DNA from: Acidobacteriota bacterium
GTDB lineage: Bacteria; Acidobacteriota; Terriglobia; Acidiferrales; UBA7541
Length of the DNA stretch: 64,000 nt
NCBI GenBank assembly: GCA_003224085.1
Contig: QHYK01000039.1
Location: 62,001 to 126,000, forward strand
Reading direction: 5' to 3'
Shown here in pieces: positions 1-7,930 of this stretch (positions within the stretch are counted from its first letter, which is position 1; each line of letters begins with the position of its first letter). The notes under the pieces were generated by a model. It was given only the letters and a program-made list of their open reading frames with translations, was not told the DNA's origin and searched no databases. The translations under genes were made by a program, and so were the position numbers.

Positions 1-864
1 CGCAAAGTGATTGACGATGCCGGCGGCTGGCAACACGATACGCTGACCGAAGACACGGACCTTTCTTATCGCGCGCAGCTCAAAGGCTGGAAATTCCTCT
101 ATCTGCCGCAAATTGAATGCGCCTCCGAGCTGCCCGTGGACATGAACGGCTTCAAATCGCAACAGGCGCGCTGGGCCAAAGGACTGATGCAAACGGCCAA
201 GAAAATCTTGCCAAAAGTTTTCCAGGCGGATGTACCGTGGCACGTAAAAGCCGAAGCCTTTTTTCACCTCACGGCCAACATCAGCTATCCGCTTATGATT
301 GTGCTCTCCACGATGCTGCTGCCGGTGATGATCGTGCGCTTTCAGCAAGGCTGGTTCCAGGTGCTGTTGGTAGACCTGCCGCTCTTTCTGGCGTCCACGT
401 GCTCGATTTCGAGCTTTTACCTGGTTGCGCAAAGGGAACTGCGGCCAAAAACATGGTGGCGCACATTCCTCTACATGCCTTTCGTAATGGCCACAGGCAT
501 CGGTATTTCCGTGCGCAACGCGCAAGCGGTGATCGAAGCTATCGTGGGGAAGCAAACTGAGTTTGCGCGCACCCCAAAGTTCAGGATTGAAGGAAAGAAA
601 GGCACGTTCGCGAAGAAATCCTACAAGAACAAGGCCGGCTGGATTCCGTACGCAGAAGTGGCGCTGGGAATTTACTTCGCGCTGACCGTGGTTTACGCCA
701 TCACCAACGATAATTACGGTACGGTGCCGTTTCTGCTGCTGTTCGTCTGGGGTTATCTCTACACCGGACTGATGTCGCTTGGGCAAACGTATTTCGCGCA
801 TTTGCGCTTCGGCGTGAATGCACCAGAGATGCGACCTGCTGCTTCCGGCGCTCCGGGGTTCTGA
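1..864 (+). CDS. Membrane glycosyltransferase family 2, C-terminal part (5' end outside window)
   Basis: The reading frame is open from the first base, so the gene begins upstream of the window and only about 287 residues are visible. The acceptor-side motif TEDTDLSYR near the start and the QQARWAKG motif (the QxxRW signature of processive GT2 enzymes) identify a cellulose-synthase-like family 2 glycosyltransferase. These are followed by about five hydrophobic segments, for example around residues 95-115, 118-140, 155-180, 218-235 and 240-260, so the enzyme should sit in the cytoplasmic membrane and polymerise or transfer sugars from nucleotide-sugar donors. The DXD-containing N-terminal half is not visible, so the substrate cannot be inferred. 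The C-terminal tail is short and has no extra domain. Confidence 0.85.
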   Translation, partial: RKVIDDAGGWQHDTLTEDTDLSYRAQLKGWKFLYLPQIECASELPVDMNGFKSQQARWAKGLMQTAKKILPKVFQADVPWHVKAEAFFHLTANISYPLMIVLSTMLLPVMIVRFQQGWFQVLLVDLPLFLASTCSISSFYLVAQRELRPKTWWRTFLYMPFVMATGIGISVRNAQAVIEAIVGKQTEFARTPKFRIEGKKGTFAKKSYKNKAGWIPYAEVALGIYFALTVVYAITNDNYGTVPFLLLFVWGYLYTGLMSLGQTYFAHLRFGVNAPEMRPAASGAPGF

Positions 865-935
865 TCCTCGATTTCTATTGGTAAGAAAGCTCCTTTTGTT
901 TTTACAGGGTAGACTGTCCCAACCGGAAGACTCCA

Positions 936-1784
936 GTGGATTCTGTCTATTTCCAGAATTCAACCGTCCGCATTCATGCTGTGGCTGCGGGACCGAGAGA
1001 CGGTCCCGTCATACTGCTTCTTCACGGCTTCCCTGAATTCTGGTACGGGTGGCGCAAGCAAATCGAGCCGCTGGCTACGGCTGGGTTTCGTGTCATCGCG
1101 CCCGACCAGCGCGGGTACAACCTGAGCAGCAAGCCGCGCGGCGTGGCTTCGTACGCTTTGACGGAGCTGGTCTCCGACGTCATCGCCATCGCTGATCAGC
1201 TTGGGCAGAAAAAAATTTTCCTCGCCGGTCACGATTGGGGTGCTGCAGTAGCTTGGAGCACGACTATGCTGCATCCCGAGCGCGCCGAGAAACTCGCCGT
1301 CCTTAACGTGCCGCATCCCTCCGTGATGCACCGTTTTCTTAATACGCGCATCGGGCAGATGAGGCGAAGCTGGTACATTCTCTTCTTTCAGATCCCGTGG
1401 CTGCCAGAAATGCTTTTTTCTGCATTCGACTTTCGTTTGGGGACGCGCGCGCTGGTCAATTCCAGCCGGCCTGGCACATTTTCTGCTGAGGACCTCGCGC
1501 AATACCGTGACGCCTGGTCGCAGACCGGCGCACTGACGGCCATGATCAACTGGTATCGCGCGGCCATACGCTATCGCACGCCATTCGCCGATCGCACTGT
1601 GCGCGTGCCCACGCGCATCCTGTGGGGCGAGCGCGACAAATTCCTGATTGCGGAAATGGCGCGCGAAAGCCTGCGCTATTGCACGAACAGGGAGCTCCTT
1701 ACCTTCGCGAACGCTAGCCATTGGCTCCAGCATGAGGAGCCGGAAAAAGTTTCAGAGCTGCTCATAAAGTTTTTTCAATCGTAA
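936..1784 (+). CDS. Alpha/beta hydrolase, epoxide-hydrolase-like
   Basis: A 282-residue soluble alpha/beta hydrolase. The oxyanion motif HGFPEFWYGW near residue 31 and DQRGYNLSSKP near residue 62 are those of soluble epoxide hydrolases. The nucleophile elbow GHDWGAAVAW carries Asp, as expected for epoxide hydrolases or haloalkane dehalogenases rather than a Ser esterase. Late motifs WGERDKF and ASHWLQHEEP supply the acid and the catalytic His. It likely opens an epoxide via a covalent Asp ester in the cytoplasm; the natural substrate is unknown. The start is GTG at 936, chosen because the family N-terminus (strand plus HGFP) fits. It lies 71 bases after the glycosyltransferase on the same strand, with no obvious functional link. 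Confidence 0.85.
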   Translation: MDSVYFQNSTVRIHAVAAGPRDGPVILLLHGFPEFWYGWRKQIEPLATAGFRVIAPDQRGYNLSSKPRGVASYALTELVSDVIAIADQLGQKKIFLAGHDWGAAVAWSTTMLHPERAEKLAVLNVPHPSVMHRFLNTRIGQMRRSWYILFFQIPWLPEMLFSAFDFRLGTRALVNSSRPGTFSAEDLAQYRDAWSQTGALTAMINWYRAAIRYRTPFADRTVRVPTRILWGERDKFLIAEMARESLRYCTNRELLTFANASHWLQHEEPEKVSELLIKFFQS

Positions 1785-1913
1785 GCGGCAATCTAACTTT
1801 CGTTCGGATACAATCACACATCTGCGACAAAATAGTTTTTCCATCAAGGCAGGTGGCAGCCCCATTGCCCATAGCGAGCAACAAGAAATTCAAGCAATAC
1901 TCGAGGTGAATCT

Positions 1914-3758
1914 ATGAGCGGTCGCCGGTGGTGGATTTTAACATTGGTGCTGGCCTTGTGTGTCATGGCGCGGCCAGCGAAAGCACAGCAGCGCCGCGAG
2001 CGTGAACCGAACAGCGTGTACGCCGAACGTCGCGCCAAGCTGGCTTCCCAAGTTGACGCGCCCATTATCTTGTGGGGCTTCACCGGAAGAGAAGAAGTCT
2101 CGCAGGACTATATCTTCGCGCAGGAAGAGCATTTTTATTATTTGACGGGGCACAACGAGGAAGGCGCCGGGCTGATTGTCCTTCCGGGGGCTCAAAACGA
2201 TCGAGGAACGGCGGCGGGTGCTTCCCGGAATGGGCCGCACGAAATCCTTTTTCTTCCGCCCAAAGACCCTGGCAAGGAAAAATGGAATGGCCTTCGCATG
2301 TCTCCTTCGGATCCTGGGATTGAGGCGCGAACGGGATTCGCCAGCGTAAAAACATTCCCTGAAATGCGCGCCACCGTCGAAAACCTCACCAAGTTCTATC
2401 CAGCTTTTTTTACGATTCTTCCTTACGAAAAAGAACTCGGCGGCTATCCTCATGAAAAGGCGGTCGTCGACTGGCTCCAGCTGGCCGCGCCAAAAACAAC
2501 GCTGAAAGATGCTCGCTCGCAGATCGCAGCGATGCGCCCCATCAAGTCCTCTGGTGAAATCGCCTTCCTGAAAGAAGCCATTGATCTATCCCTGGATGCG
2601 CAGCTGGAAGCAATGAAAATGATGCGCCCGGGCCTCTACGAATATCAGGTGGCCGCAAGAATGGTGGAAGTGCACGCCCTGGGCGGCTCCGAAACAGAAG
2701 GCTATGCGCCGATTGTCGGTGCGGGGCCGAATTCGACCGCGCTCCACTATGACAAACTGTCGCGCAAGATTCAGGATGGCGACATCGTAGTGCTTGACGT
2801 TGGCGCGCAGTATTCCGGTTACTCGGCGGACATCACGCGCACCCTTCCCGCTAATGGCAAGTTCACAGCGCGCCAGCGCGAAATCTACGAAATCGTTCTC
2901 GGCGCGCAAAACGAGGCGCTCGCGGCGATGAAGCCCGGCGCGCACTTCTCCTGCAAAGGCAAAAAAGACGGGCTGATGAATATCGCCTACGACTACATCA
3001 ATTCGCATGGAAAAGACCGCCAGGGCAGACCGCTTGGCCAATATTTCATTCACGGCCTGGGTCACCATATCGGGCTCAACGTGCACGATCCAGGCGACTA
3101 TTGCAGCCCGCTTCAGCCGGGAATGGTGGTCACGGTCGAGCCGGGCATTTACATCCCTGAAGAGAACCTGGGCGTGCGCATTGAAGACGACGTGCTGATC
3201 ACGGAGTCCGGCCACAAGCTGCTGAGCGAACGGCTTCCACGCAACCCCGACGAAATCGAGAAAATCATGGCGGACGCGACCAAGGAAGCAGTCTATCATG
3301 CTGGCAGTCCCGCCGGGAATGGCTCCAGCCCTTCTGGAAACGAAAAAGGCGAGGAAGAAATCAAAAGCCTGATTACGAAATATGCCCAGTCCGTCGACGA
3401 TGCGGATACGAACCTCGCCTCGCAGGTCTGGTGTAATTCCCCCGAGGCTTCGTTCATTCACCCTTTGGGCCACGAGCACGGCTTCGAGCAGATCAAAGAG
3501 AATGTGTACAACAAGTTGATGGGGGGCATGTTTTCTGAGCGAAAGCTCACCGCTCACGATGTCTCGGTGCAGGTTCTGGGGGACGCCGCTGTTGCCGAGT
3601 TTTACTGGGATTTTGTGGCCAAGTTCCGGAAAGATGGCTCTCCGATCTCCACGCACGGCCGGGAAACTCAGGTGTATCGCAAAACGTCGGACGGCTGGCG
3701 CCTGGTCCACGTGCACTATTCGGGAATGCCTGTCACGACGGAGCGGCGGGGGTTCTGA
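1914..3758 (+). CDS. Secreted Xaa-Pro aminopeptidase (M24) with C-terminal SnoaL-like domain
   Basis: A 614-residue protein with an N-terminal signal peptide (hydrophobic core WILTLVLALCVMA, cleavage likely after AKA near residue 24). Residues about 35-165 form an aminopeptidase-P N-terminal (AMP_N) domain and about 210-450 the M24 pita-bread domain. All five metal ligands are visible: the two Asp in LDVGAQYSGYSADITRT, His in GLGHHIGLNVHDPG, Glu in TVEPGIYIP and Glu in VRIEDDVLI. It should remove an N-terminal residue preceding proline, in the periplasm. After a low-complexity Gly/Ser linker near residues 462-476, about 125 residues form a SnoaL/DUF4440-like domain ending in TSDGWRLVHVHYSGMP. 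That fusion is unusual for this peptidase family. The start ATG at 1914 follows a GAGGTGA ribosome-binding stretch. Confidence 0.9.
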   Translation: MSGRRWWILTLVLALCVMARPAKAQQRREREPNSVYAERRAKLASQVDAPIILWGFTGREEVSQDYIFAQEEHFYYLTGHNEEGAGLIVLPGAQNDRGTAAGASRNGPHEILFLPPKDPGKEKWNGLRMSPSDPGIEARTGFASVKTFPEMRATVENLTKFYPAFFTILPYEKELGGYPHEKAVVDWLQLAAPKTTLKDARSQIAAMRPIKSSGEIAFLKEAIDLSLDAQLEAMKMMRPGLYEYQVAARMVEVHALGGSETEGYAPIVGAGPNSTALHYDKLSRKIQDGDIVVLDVGAQYSGYSADITRTLPANGKFTARQREIYEIVLGAQNEALAAMKPGAHFSCKGKKDGLMNIAYDYINSHGKDRQGRPLGQYFIHGLGHHIGLNVHDPGDYCSPLQPGMVVTVEPGIYIPEENLGVRIEDDVLITESGHKLLSERLPRNPDEIEKIMADATKEAVYHAGSPAGNGSSPSGNEKGEEEIKSLITKYAQSVDDADTNLASQVWCNSPEASFIHPLGHEHGFEQIKENVYNKLMGGMFSERKLTAHDVSVQVLGDAAVAEFYWDFVAKFRKDGSPISTHGRETQVYRKTSDGWRLVHVHYSGMPVTTERRGF

Positions 3759-3922
3759 GGGCCTAGAACGAAGGCGGCGATTGACCCGGTCGAATCAGCC
3801 CATTTATACTGTTTCTTCGCGTCGGCACCGAAAAACGTGCTGACCTACCTCGAGTCATTCCGGACGCGGCCACATTCCTGGCCCGCCTGAATTTCGGAAA
3901 TCGAAACTTCTCAAGGGAGAAT

Positions 3923-4489
3923 ATGAGCAGCGTCAAGGCCACACAACTTCGCCCGGGCATGGTCATCCAGCACGAGGGCCAGCTTTTCACCGTGTTCAGC
4001 ACGGAGCACCGCACGCCCGGCAACAAGCGCGGTTCCATGCAGACACGCATGAAGAACCTCAAAACCGGAGCGATTATTGATTACCGGTTCCGCGCCGAGG
4101 AGTTCATCGAGCGCGCGATTCTAGATGAAGTGGAATTCGAGTACCTCTACAACGATGGCGACAATTTCCACTTCATGAATACACAGACGTACGAACAAAT
4201 GCATCTTACGCGCGAACAACTCGGCGAGACGGTCTACTACCTGATTCCGAATACAGTTGTGAGCGTGGAATTCTTTGACACCAAGCCCATCGGCGTGGCT
4301 TTGCCGGACACCATGGATTTGAAAGTCACGCAGACAGAACCGACATTGCAAAAGGCCACCGCCAGCGCGGTCATGAAGCCCGCGACCCTGGAGACCGGGC
4401 TTGTGGTGCAAGTTCCGCCGTTCGTGAATGAAGGCGACAAGATTAAAGTGGATACTTCCGAAGCGCGCTACGTGCAGCGCGTGGAATAG
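3923..4489 (+). CDS. efp: Elongation factor P
   Basis: A 188-residue EF-P of the usual length, with the KOW-like domain I (residues 1-65), OB domain II and OB domain III ending in VDTSEARYVQRVE (compare the family signature VxTxxxxYxxR). It relieves ribosome stalling at polyproline stretches. The start ATG follows the strong AAGGGAGA ribosome-binding site. The loop that enters the peptidyl-transferase centre reads TPGNKRGSMQ, so the residue equivalent to E. coli Lys34 is Asn, with Lys and Arg directly after it. No EpmA/EpmB or EarP modification gene is nearby. The gene stands alone between the peptidase and a rho-independent terminator. Confidence 0.95.
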   Translation: MSSVKATQLRPGMVIQHEGQLFTVFSTEHRTPGNKRGSMQTRMKNLKTGAIIDYRFRAEEFIERAILDEVEFEYLYNDGDNFHFMNTQTYEQMHLTREQLGETVYYLIPNTVVSVEFFDTKPIGVALPDTMDLKVTQTEPTLQKATASAVMKPATLETGLVVQVPPFVNEGDKIKVDTSEARYVQRVE

Positions 4490-4552
4490 TTTCCCAGTTT
4501 TTCCGCCTCCGCAGCTAATTTCGGCGCAAGCAGGAATTAGAGGAGGTTGCAG

Positions 4553-4590
4553 GGCGTCCCGGCAAAACCGGGACGCCTTCTTTTCTTGCC
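4553..4590 (+). terminator. Rho-independent terminator of efp
   Basis: A perfect 10-bp GC-rich stem (GGCGTCCCGG at 4553-4562 pairing with CCGGGACGCC at 4568-4577, loop CAAAA) followed by TTCTTTTCTT. It lies 63 bases after the efp stop codon and ends that transcript just before the insertion sequence. Confidence 0.9.
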
Positions 4591-4607
4591 CCCTATTATA
4601 GCTGCTA

Positions 4608-4639
4608 AGCTATACATCCGCGCATAATTAACAGGACAT
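4608..4639 (+). repeat. Left terminal inverted repeat of the IS630 element
   Basis: Begins AGCTATACAT and ends AGGACAT. Aligned with the reverse complement of 5738-5769 it differs at only four positions. Confidence 0.85.
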
Positions 4640-4678
4640 AAGATAAGCACATCTGGCATACTCCTGGAAGGAGGTGCC

Positions 4679-5732
4679 ATGGTTCCGCGAATCCTGTACT
4701 TACACCCGAAAACTTATAAACGTTTAATCCGCTTGCGCAAACAAGCAGAACGGGACGGAGCCTACCGAGTTGCCAAAAGATTGCAAGCAGTGGTGCTGAA
4801 CTCGGAGGGACGGACCAGCGGTGAGCTGGCCCATCTACTCGGATCTCCACGCTCGAGGGTCTCGGAGTGGTTAGCACGTTACCAAACTTTTGGCGTGGAA
4901 GGACTGCTCGAAGGGCATCGTTCAGGCCGGCCATTGGAGCTGACATCGTCGCAACGGAAACAGCTCGACGACATTCTCGAAAGCGGCCCGGTAGCCTACG
5001 GCCTGGATACGGGCATCTGGACCTCTCCCATGATCGCCTGGGTCATCGAGGAGGAATTCGACATTCATTATCATCCGGGCCATGTGCGCAAGTTGCTCCA
5101 TCGTTTGGGCTTCTCGGTGCAGCGTCCGCGTCGCGTGCTGGCCCGAGCCAACGCGGACCAGCAAGATCGCTGGCAGCGGTACACCTATCCCAGTCTTAAA
5201 AAAAAGCGCAGCGGCAAAACTGGGCGTTGATCTTCACCGACGAAGCCAGCTTTCGCCAAGATTCTACCCTGCACGCCACCTGGAGCCGGATCGGTTGTCC
5301 TCCGGAAGTTCCCGTGACCGGACAGCGCAAGAGCGTGAAGATTTTTGGGGCCATTGAATTGAGGAAGACTCGTTTCCATTACCGGCAAGACACCGTCTTC
5401 AACGCTTCCACGTACTTCGCTTTCCTGCAACAACTGGCTCGCAGCTATCGACGGCAGGGAGCGGTGCTCAGGATAACGCGACGTATCACACAGACGGCGA
5501 CGTATGGGCTTGGTTCGATGCCAATCGCCATTGGCTGGAAGTTCATCAACTGCCTCCCTACTCACCGGCGTTGAATCCAACCGAGCGATTGTGGAGATAC
5601 ACGCGCCAAACGGGGACTCATAATCGATACTTTCCGGACGAGAAGGAATTGATCGGCACGCTGAGTCGCGTGTTCGGTGAGATGCAAACCTATCCGGAAC
5701 TCATCCGGCCCTATTTGCAATCTTTTTTGTAA
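4679..5732 (+). pseudogene. IS630-family transposase, split by a slippery site and a second frameshift
   Basis: The first frame (4679-5230) carries a helix-turn-helix with the SEWLARYQ and GVEGLLEGHRSGRP motifs of IS630 transposases. It runs into the heptamer A AAA AAG at 5200-5206, in the correct phase for -1 ribosomal slippage. Slippage would join it to ...AQRQNWALIFTDEASF, which carries the first catalytic Asp, so this first break may be programmed. A second frame change near 5464-5472 is different: the segment with the second Asp (QDNATYHTDGDVW) and the final Glu (PPYSPALNPTERLW) continues only in a third frame to the TAA at 5730-5732. This second shift has no slippery motif and separates the DDE residues, so the copy is probably inactive. 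Start ATG at 4679 follows AAGGAGGTG. Confidence 0.85.
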
Positions 5733-5737
5733 TCATC

Positions 5738-5769
5738 ATGTCCTTTTATTTATGCGCGTCTGTATAGCT
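5738..5769 (-). repeat. Right terminal inverted repeat of the IS630 element
   Basis: Reverse complement begins AGCTATACAGACGCG and ends AGGACAT, matching the left end at 28 of 32 positions. It starts six bases after the transposase stop codon. Confidence 0.85.
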
Positions 5770-5813
5770 TGCGTTGTTTCCGCTGGATTCTCGCACCTTC
5801 TGTTCTCTTGGAC

Positions 5814-7160
5814 TCAGTCTCTTCCGCCTGAGCTGGCGGCGGACTTTTCGCCGGGAGGATGCTGGCCAAACACACGATCGAAGATGGCGTCCACATAACG
5901 AAGCTGACGCTGCAGATCGAACGTGCGGGCTAGCGCCTTTGCGTCGAGATGTTTCGTGATTCGTTTGTCGACCGCGACGCGCTCGTGGAAGCTGGTGTCT
6001 GATTCCCAGGCGGACATGGCATTTTCCTGCACCACTTTGTAGGCGTCGTCGCGCGGCATACCGCTTTCCACCAGGTCTTGAAGCAACTGGCCGGAAAAAA
6101 CAAGACCGTGCGTGGATTCCAGATTGCGCAGCATACGTTCGGGAAACACGCGCATTTGGCCGACGATGGTAATCATTTTCGAGAGCATGTAATCCACAAG
6201 AATGGTGGAATCGGGAAGAATCACGCGCTCTACGGAGCTGTGCGAGATGTCGCGCTCGTGCCACAGCGCCACGTTTTCGAACGCTGCCAGCATATTCGAG
6301 CGTACCAGCCGCGCGAGGCCGCAGATTTGTTCGCACAGGACGGGATTGCGCTTGTGCGGCATTGCCGAGCTTCCGCGCTGCCCTTCGCTGAACGGTTCTT
6401 CGACTTCTCGGACTTCCGTACGTTGGAGGTGCCGGATTTCCAGCGCGATTCGCTCGAGCATCGTAGCGATGAGGGCCAAAACGCTGAGATACTGCGCGTG
6501 GCGATCGCGTTGAATTACCTGTGACGCTACGGGAGCGACTACTAGCCCAAGCCGTTTGCAGATGCGTTCTTCGATTTCCGTGCCAAGATGCGAGGCCGTG
6601 CCAACGGCCCCGGAAATTTTTCCCACCGCCATTTGCGCAGCGGTATCTCGGAAACGCTCGATGTTGCGCTGATTCTCAGAAAACCAGTTGGCGATTTTCA
6701 GTCCGAACGTGATAGGTTCCGCGTGGATGCCGTGCGTGCGGCCAATTTGCGGCGTGTGCCGGAACTCGTGCGCACGGAGATCGAGAATTTCTCCGAACAT
6801 CACCAGGTCGCGCTCAATTAACTTTGACGCATCGCGCACTTGAAGAGCCTGCGCAGTATCTACGACGTCGTTGGACGTCATGCCATAGTGCAGCCAGCGC
6901 GCGGCAGCAGGATCAGTAATCGATTCGCCGACGGCCATGGTAAACGCAATGACGTCGTGCTTCACTCGCGCTTCGAGTTCGTGAATGCGCGGGACATCCA
7001 CTTTGGCTCGCGCGCGAATCGCTGCGGCGGCTTCCTTCGGTACTTGGTCCGTTTCCGCGAGCGTTTCGGCGGCGGCAATTTCCACCTCCAGCCATTTCGC
7101 GAAGCGGTTGGCGTCGCTCCAGACGTGGCCCATCTCCGGGCGCGTGTAGCGTGGAATCAA
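5814..7160 (-). CDS. purB: Adenylosuccinate lyase
   Basis: A 448-residue member of the fumarase/aspartase superfamily, of normal length for the PurB class. It catalyses two fumarate-releasing steps: SAICAR to AICAR and adenylosuccinate to AMP. The superfamily signature GSSAMPHKRNPV is present near residue 265, with the catalytic Ser in the mobile loop. The N-terminal MIPRYTRPEMGHVWSD and the MTSNDVVDT motif are typical. The start is TTG at 7160, chosen because GGAGAGGGAA lies directly upstream and the family N-terminus (IPRY) starts here. The gene is alone; its 3' end is 45 bases from the IS630 right end. Confidence 0.96.
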   Translation of the reverse strand: MIPRYTRPEMGHVWSDANRFAKWLEVEIAAAETLAETDQVPKEAAAAIRARAKVDVPRIHELEARVKHDVIAFTMAVGESITDPAAARWLHYGMTSNDVVDTAQALQVRDASKLIERDLVMFGEILDLRAHEFRHTPQIGRTHGIHAEPITFGLKIANWFSENQRNIERFRDTAAQMAVGKISGAVGTASHLGTEIEERICKRLGLVVAPVASQVIQRDRHAQYLSVLALIATMLERIALEIRHLQRTEVREVEEPFSEGQRGSSAMPHKRNPVLCEQICGLARLVRSNMLAAFENVALWHERDISHSSVERVILPDSTILVDYMLSKMITIVGQMRVFPERMLRNLESTHGLVFSGQLLQDLVESGMPRDDAYKVVQENAMSAWESDTSFHERVAVDKRITKHLDAKALARTFDLQRQLRYVDAIFDRVFGQHPPGEKSAASSGGRD

Positions 7161-7528
7161 TTCCCTCTCCTAAACGGAAAAGCAAGAAATGTGGATGCCT
7201 ACGGAATTTCCAATACTCCATGATACCGCAGTTGGAGCGAGAGGCAGTGAAATCGACGGCAAATAGACGTCCGAAATTGGGACGGCAAGTTTCGCAAGCG
7301 GGGGTCCGGAAAACGAACAAGCAGCCCTGAGACCAACCAGGCCCCTGAATCCAAAGGACTTGTTGCCATATGGCCGGCGGCACTAGGGTTGCTCCACCAA
7401 AGGATGTAGAGTATCTACTGGCATGGGAGTAGAATGTCGACAGCCTTGGGTGACACAAAAGAGTTTCTGATGTCTGCTCCAGCATGAATGAAGAAATCGA
7501 CTCAGGCGATGGACAATCAGGATAAGAC
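7161..7528. other. Divergent intergenic region between purB and padR
   Basis: A 368-bp stretch without a convincing gene. It must hold the purB promoter (leftward) and the promoter of the PadR-permease pair (rightward). The only structure that stands out is the palindrome at 7406-7418 described separately; open frames crossing the region look like shadows. Confidence 0.6.
7406..7418. promoter_or_regulatory. Candidate PadR operator
   Basis: GTAGAGTATCTAC is an inverted repeat with 5-bp arms (GTAGA / TCTAC) around GTA. It lies 110 bases before the padR start and 12 bases upstream of a possible -10 hexamer TAGAAT at 7430-7435, so a bound repressor would cover the -35 region. PadR proteins usually repress their own operon from such a palindrome. 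Assignment to this PadR is inferred from position. Confidence 0.4.
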
Positions 7529-7885
7529 ATGGCGGAAAAGAAAGAGCGTTATCAAAACCGGATTGAGCTGCTGCAGGGAACACTGGATCTGTTGGTTTTA
7601 CAGACGCTGCAATGGGGGCCGCAGCACGGCTATGGCATCAGTATCGCCATTCGCAATCATTCTGGAGAAATTCTCCAGGTGGACACGGGTTCGCTCTACC
7701 CGGCGCTGCACCGCCTGGAGAAACAAAAACTGATCAAGGCGGAGTGGAAGGTTTCGGAAAACAAGCAGCGAGCGAAATATTACCAACTCACAGCGGCGGG
7801 CAAGAAACACTTGAGCAGAGAACGTTCGAAGTGGTCGCAGTTCTCGCAAGCGATTGCTGGCGTGCTGAACCCGGAACAGACGTAG
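7529..7885 (+). CDS. PadR-family transcriptional regulator
   Basis: A 118-residue winged-helix regulator of the short PadR type. LLQGTLDLLVLQTL at the N-terminus, HGYGISIAI and the wing sequence GSLYPALHRLEKQKLI are diagnostic, followed by a C-terminal dimerisation helix (LTAAGKKHLSRE). The gene is 45 bases upstream of the ADOP-type permease on the same strand, the standard acidobacterial arrangement. It most likely represses this pair until it binds an unknown ligand. A palindrome at 7406-7418 is a candidate operator. Confidence 0.95.
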   Translation: MAEKKERYQNRIELLQGTLDLLVLQTLQWGPQHGYGISIAIRNHSGEILQVDTGSLYPALHRLEKQKLIKAEWKVSENKQRAKYYQLTAAGKKHLSRERSKWSQFSQAIAGVLNPEQT

Positions 7886-7930
7886 CCAAGAGACCGGGAC
7901 GAGGAACTGAAAATACGGGGTGAGGAGTCT

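Larger units (their letters stand above)
4608..5769 (+). mobile_element. IS630-family insertion sequence, complete ends, broken transposase
   Basis: A 1.16-kb element bounded by 32-bp imperfect inverted repeats (4608-4639 and 5738-5769, 28 of 32 positions identical). It encodes one transposase of the IS630 (Tc1/mariner-like) type interrupted by two frame changes. It sits between the efp terminator and the 3' end of purB, so it damages no recognisable gene. IS630 elements normally target TA; a duplicated TA could not be fixed unambiguously because the outermost bases are ambiguous. Confidence 0.88.

Noticed and set aside
960-1733. Long minus-strand frame opposite the epoxide-hydrolase-like gene
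   Set aside because: It lies fully inside a gene with clear catalytic motifs and has no recognisable features; a GC-driven shadow.
2586-3716. 376-codon minus-strand frame opposite the Xaa-Pro peptidase
   Set aside because: Antisense shadow of a gene whose metal ligands are all identifiable on the plus strand.
4600-5775. Target-site duplication of the IS630 element
   Set aside because: TA dinucleotides occur at both ends, but the exact outer boundary is ambiguous, so no duplication is claimed.
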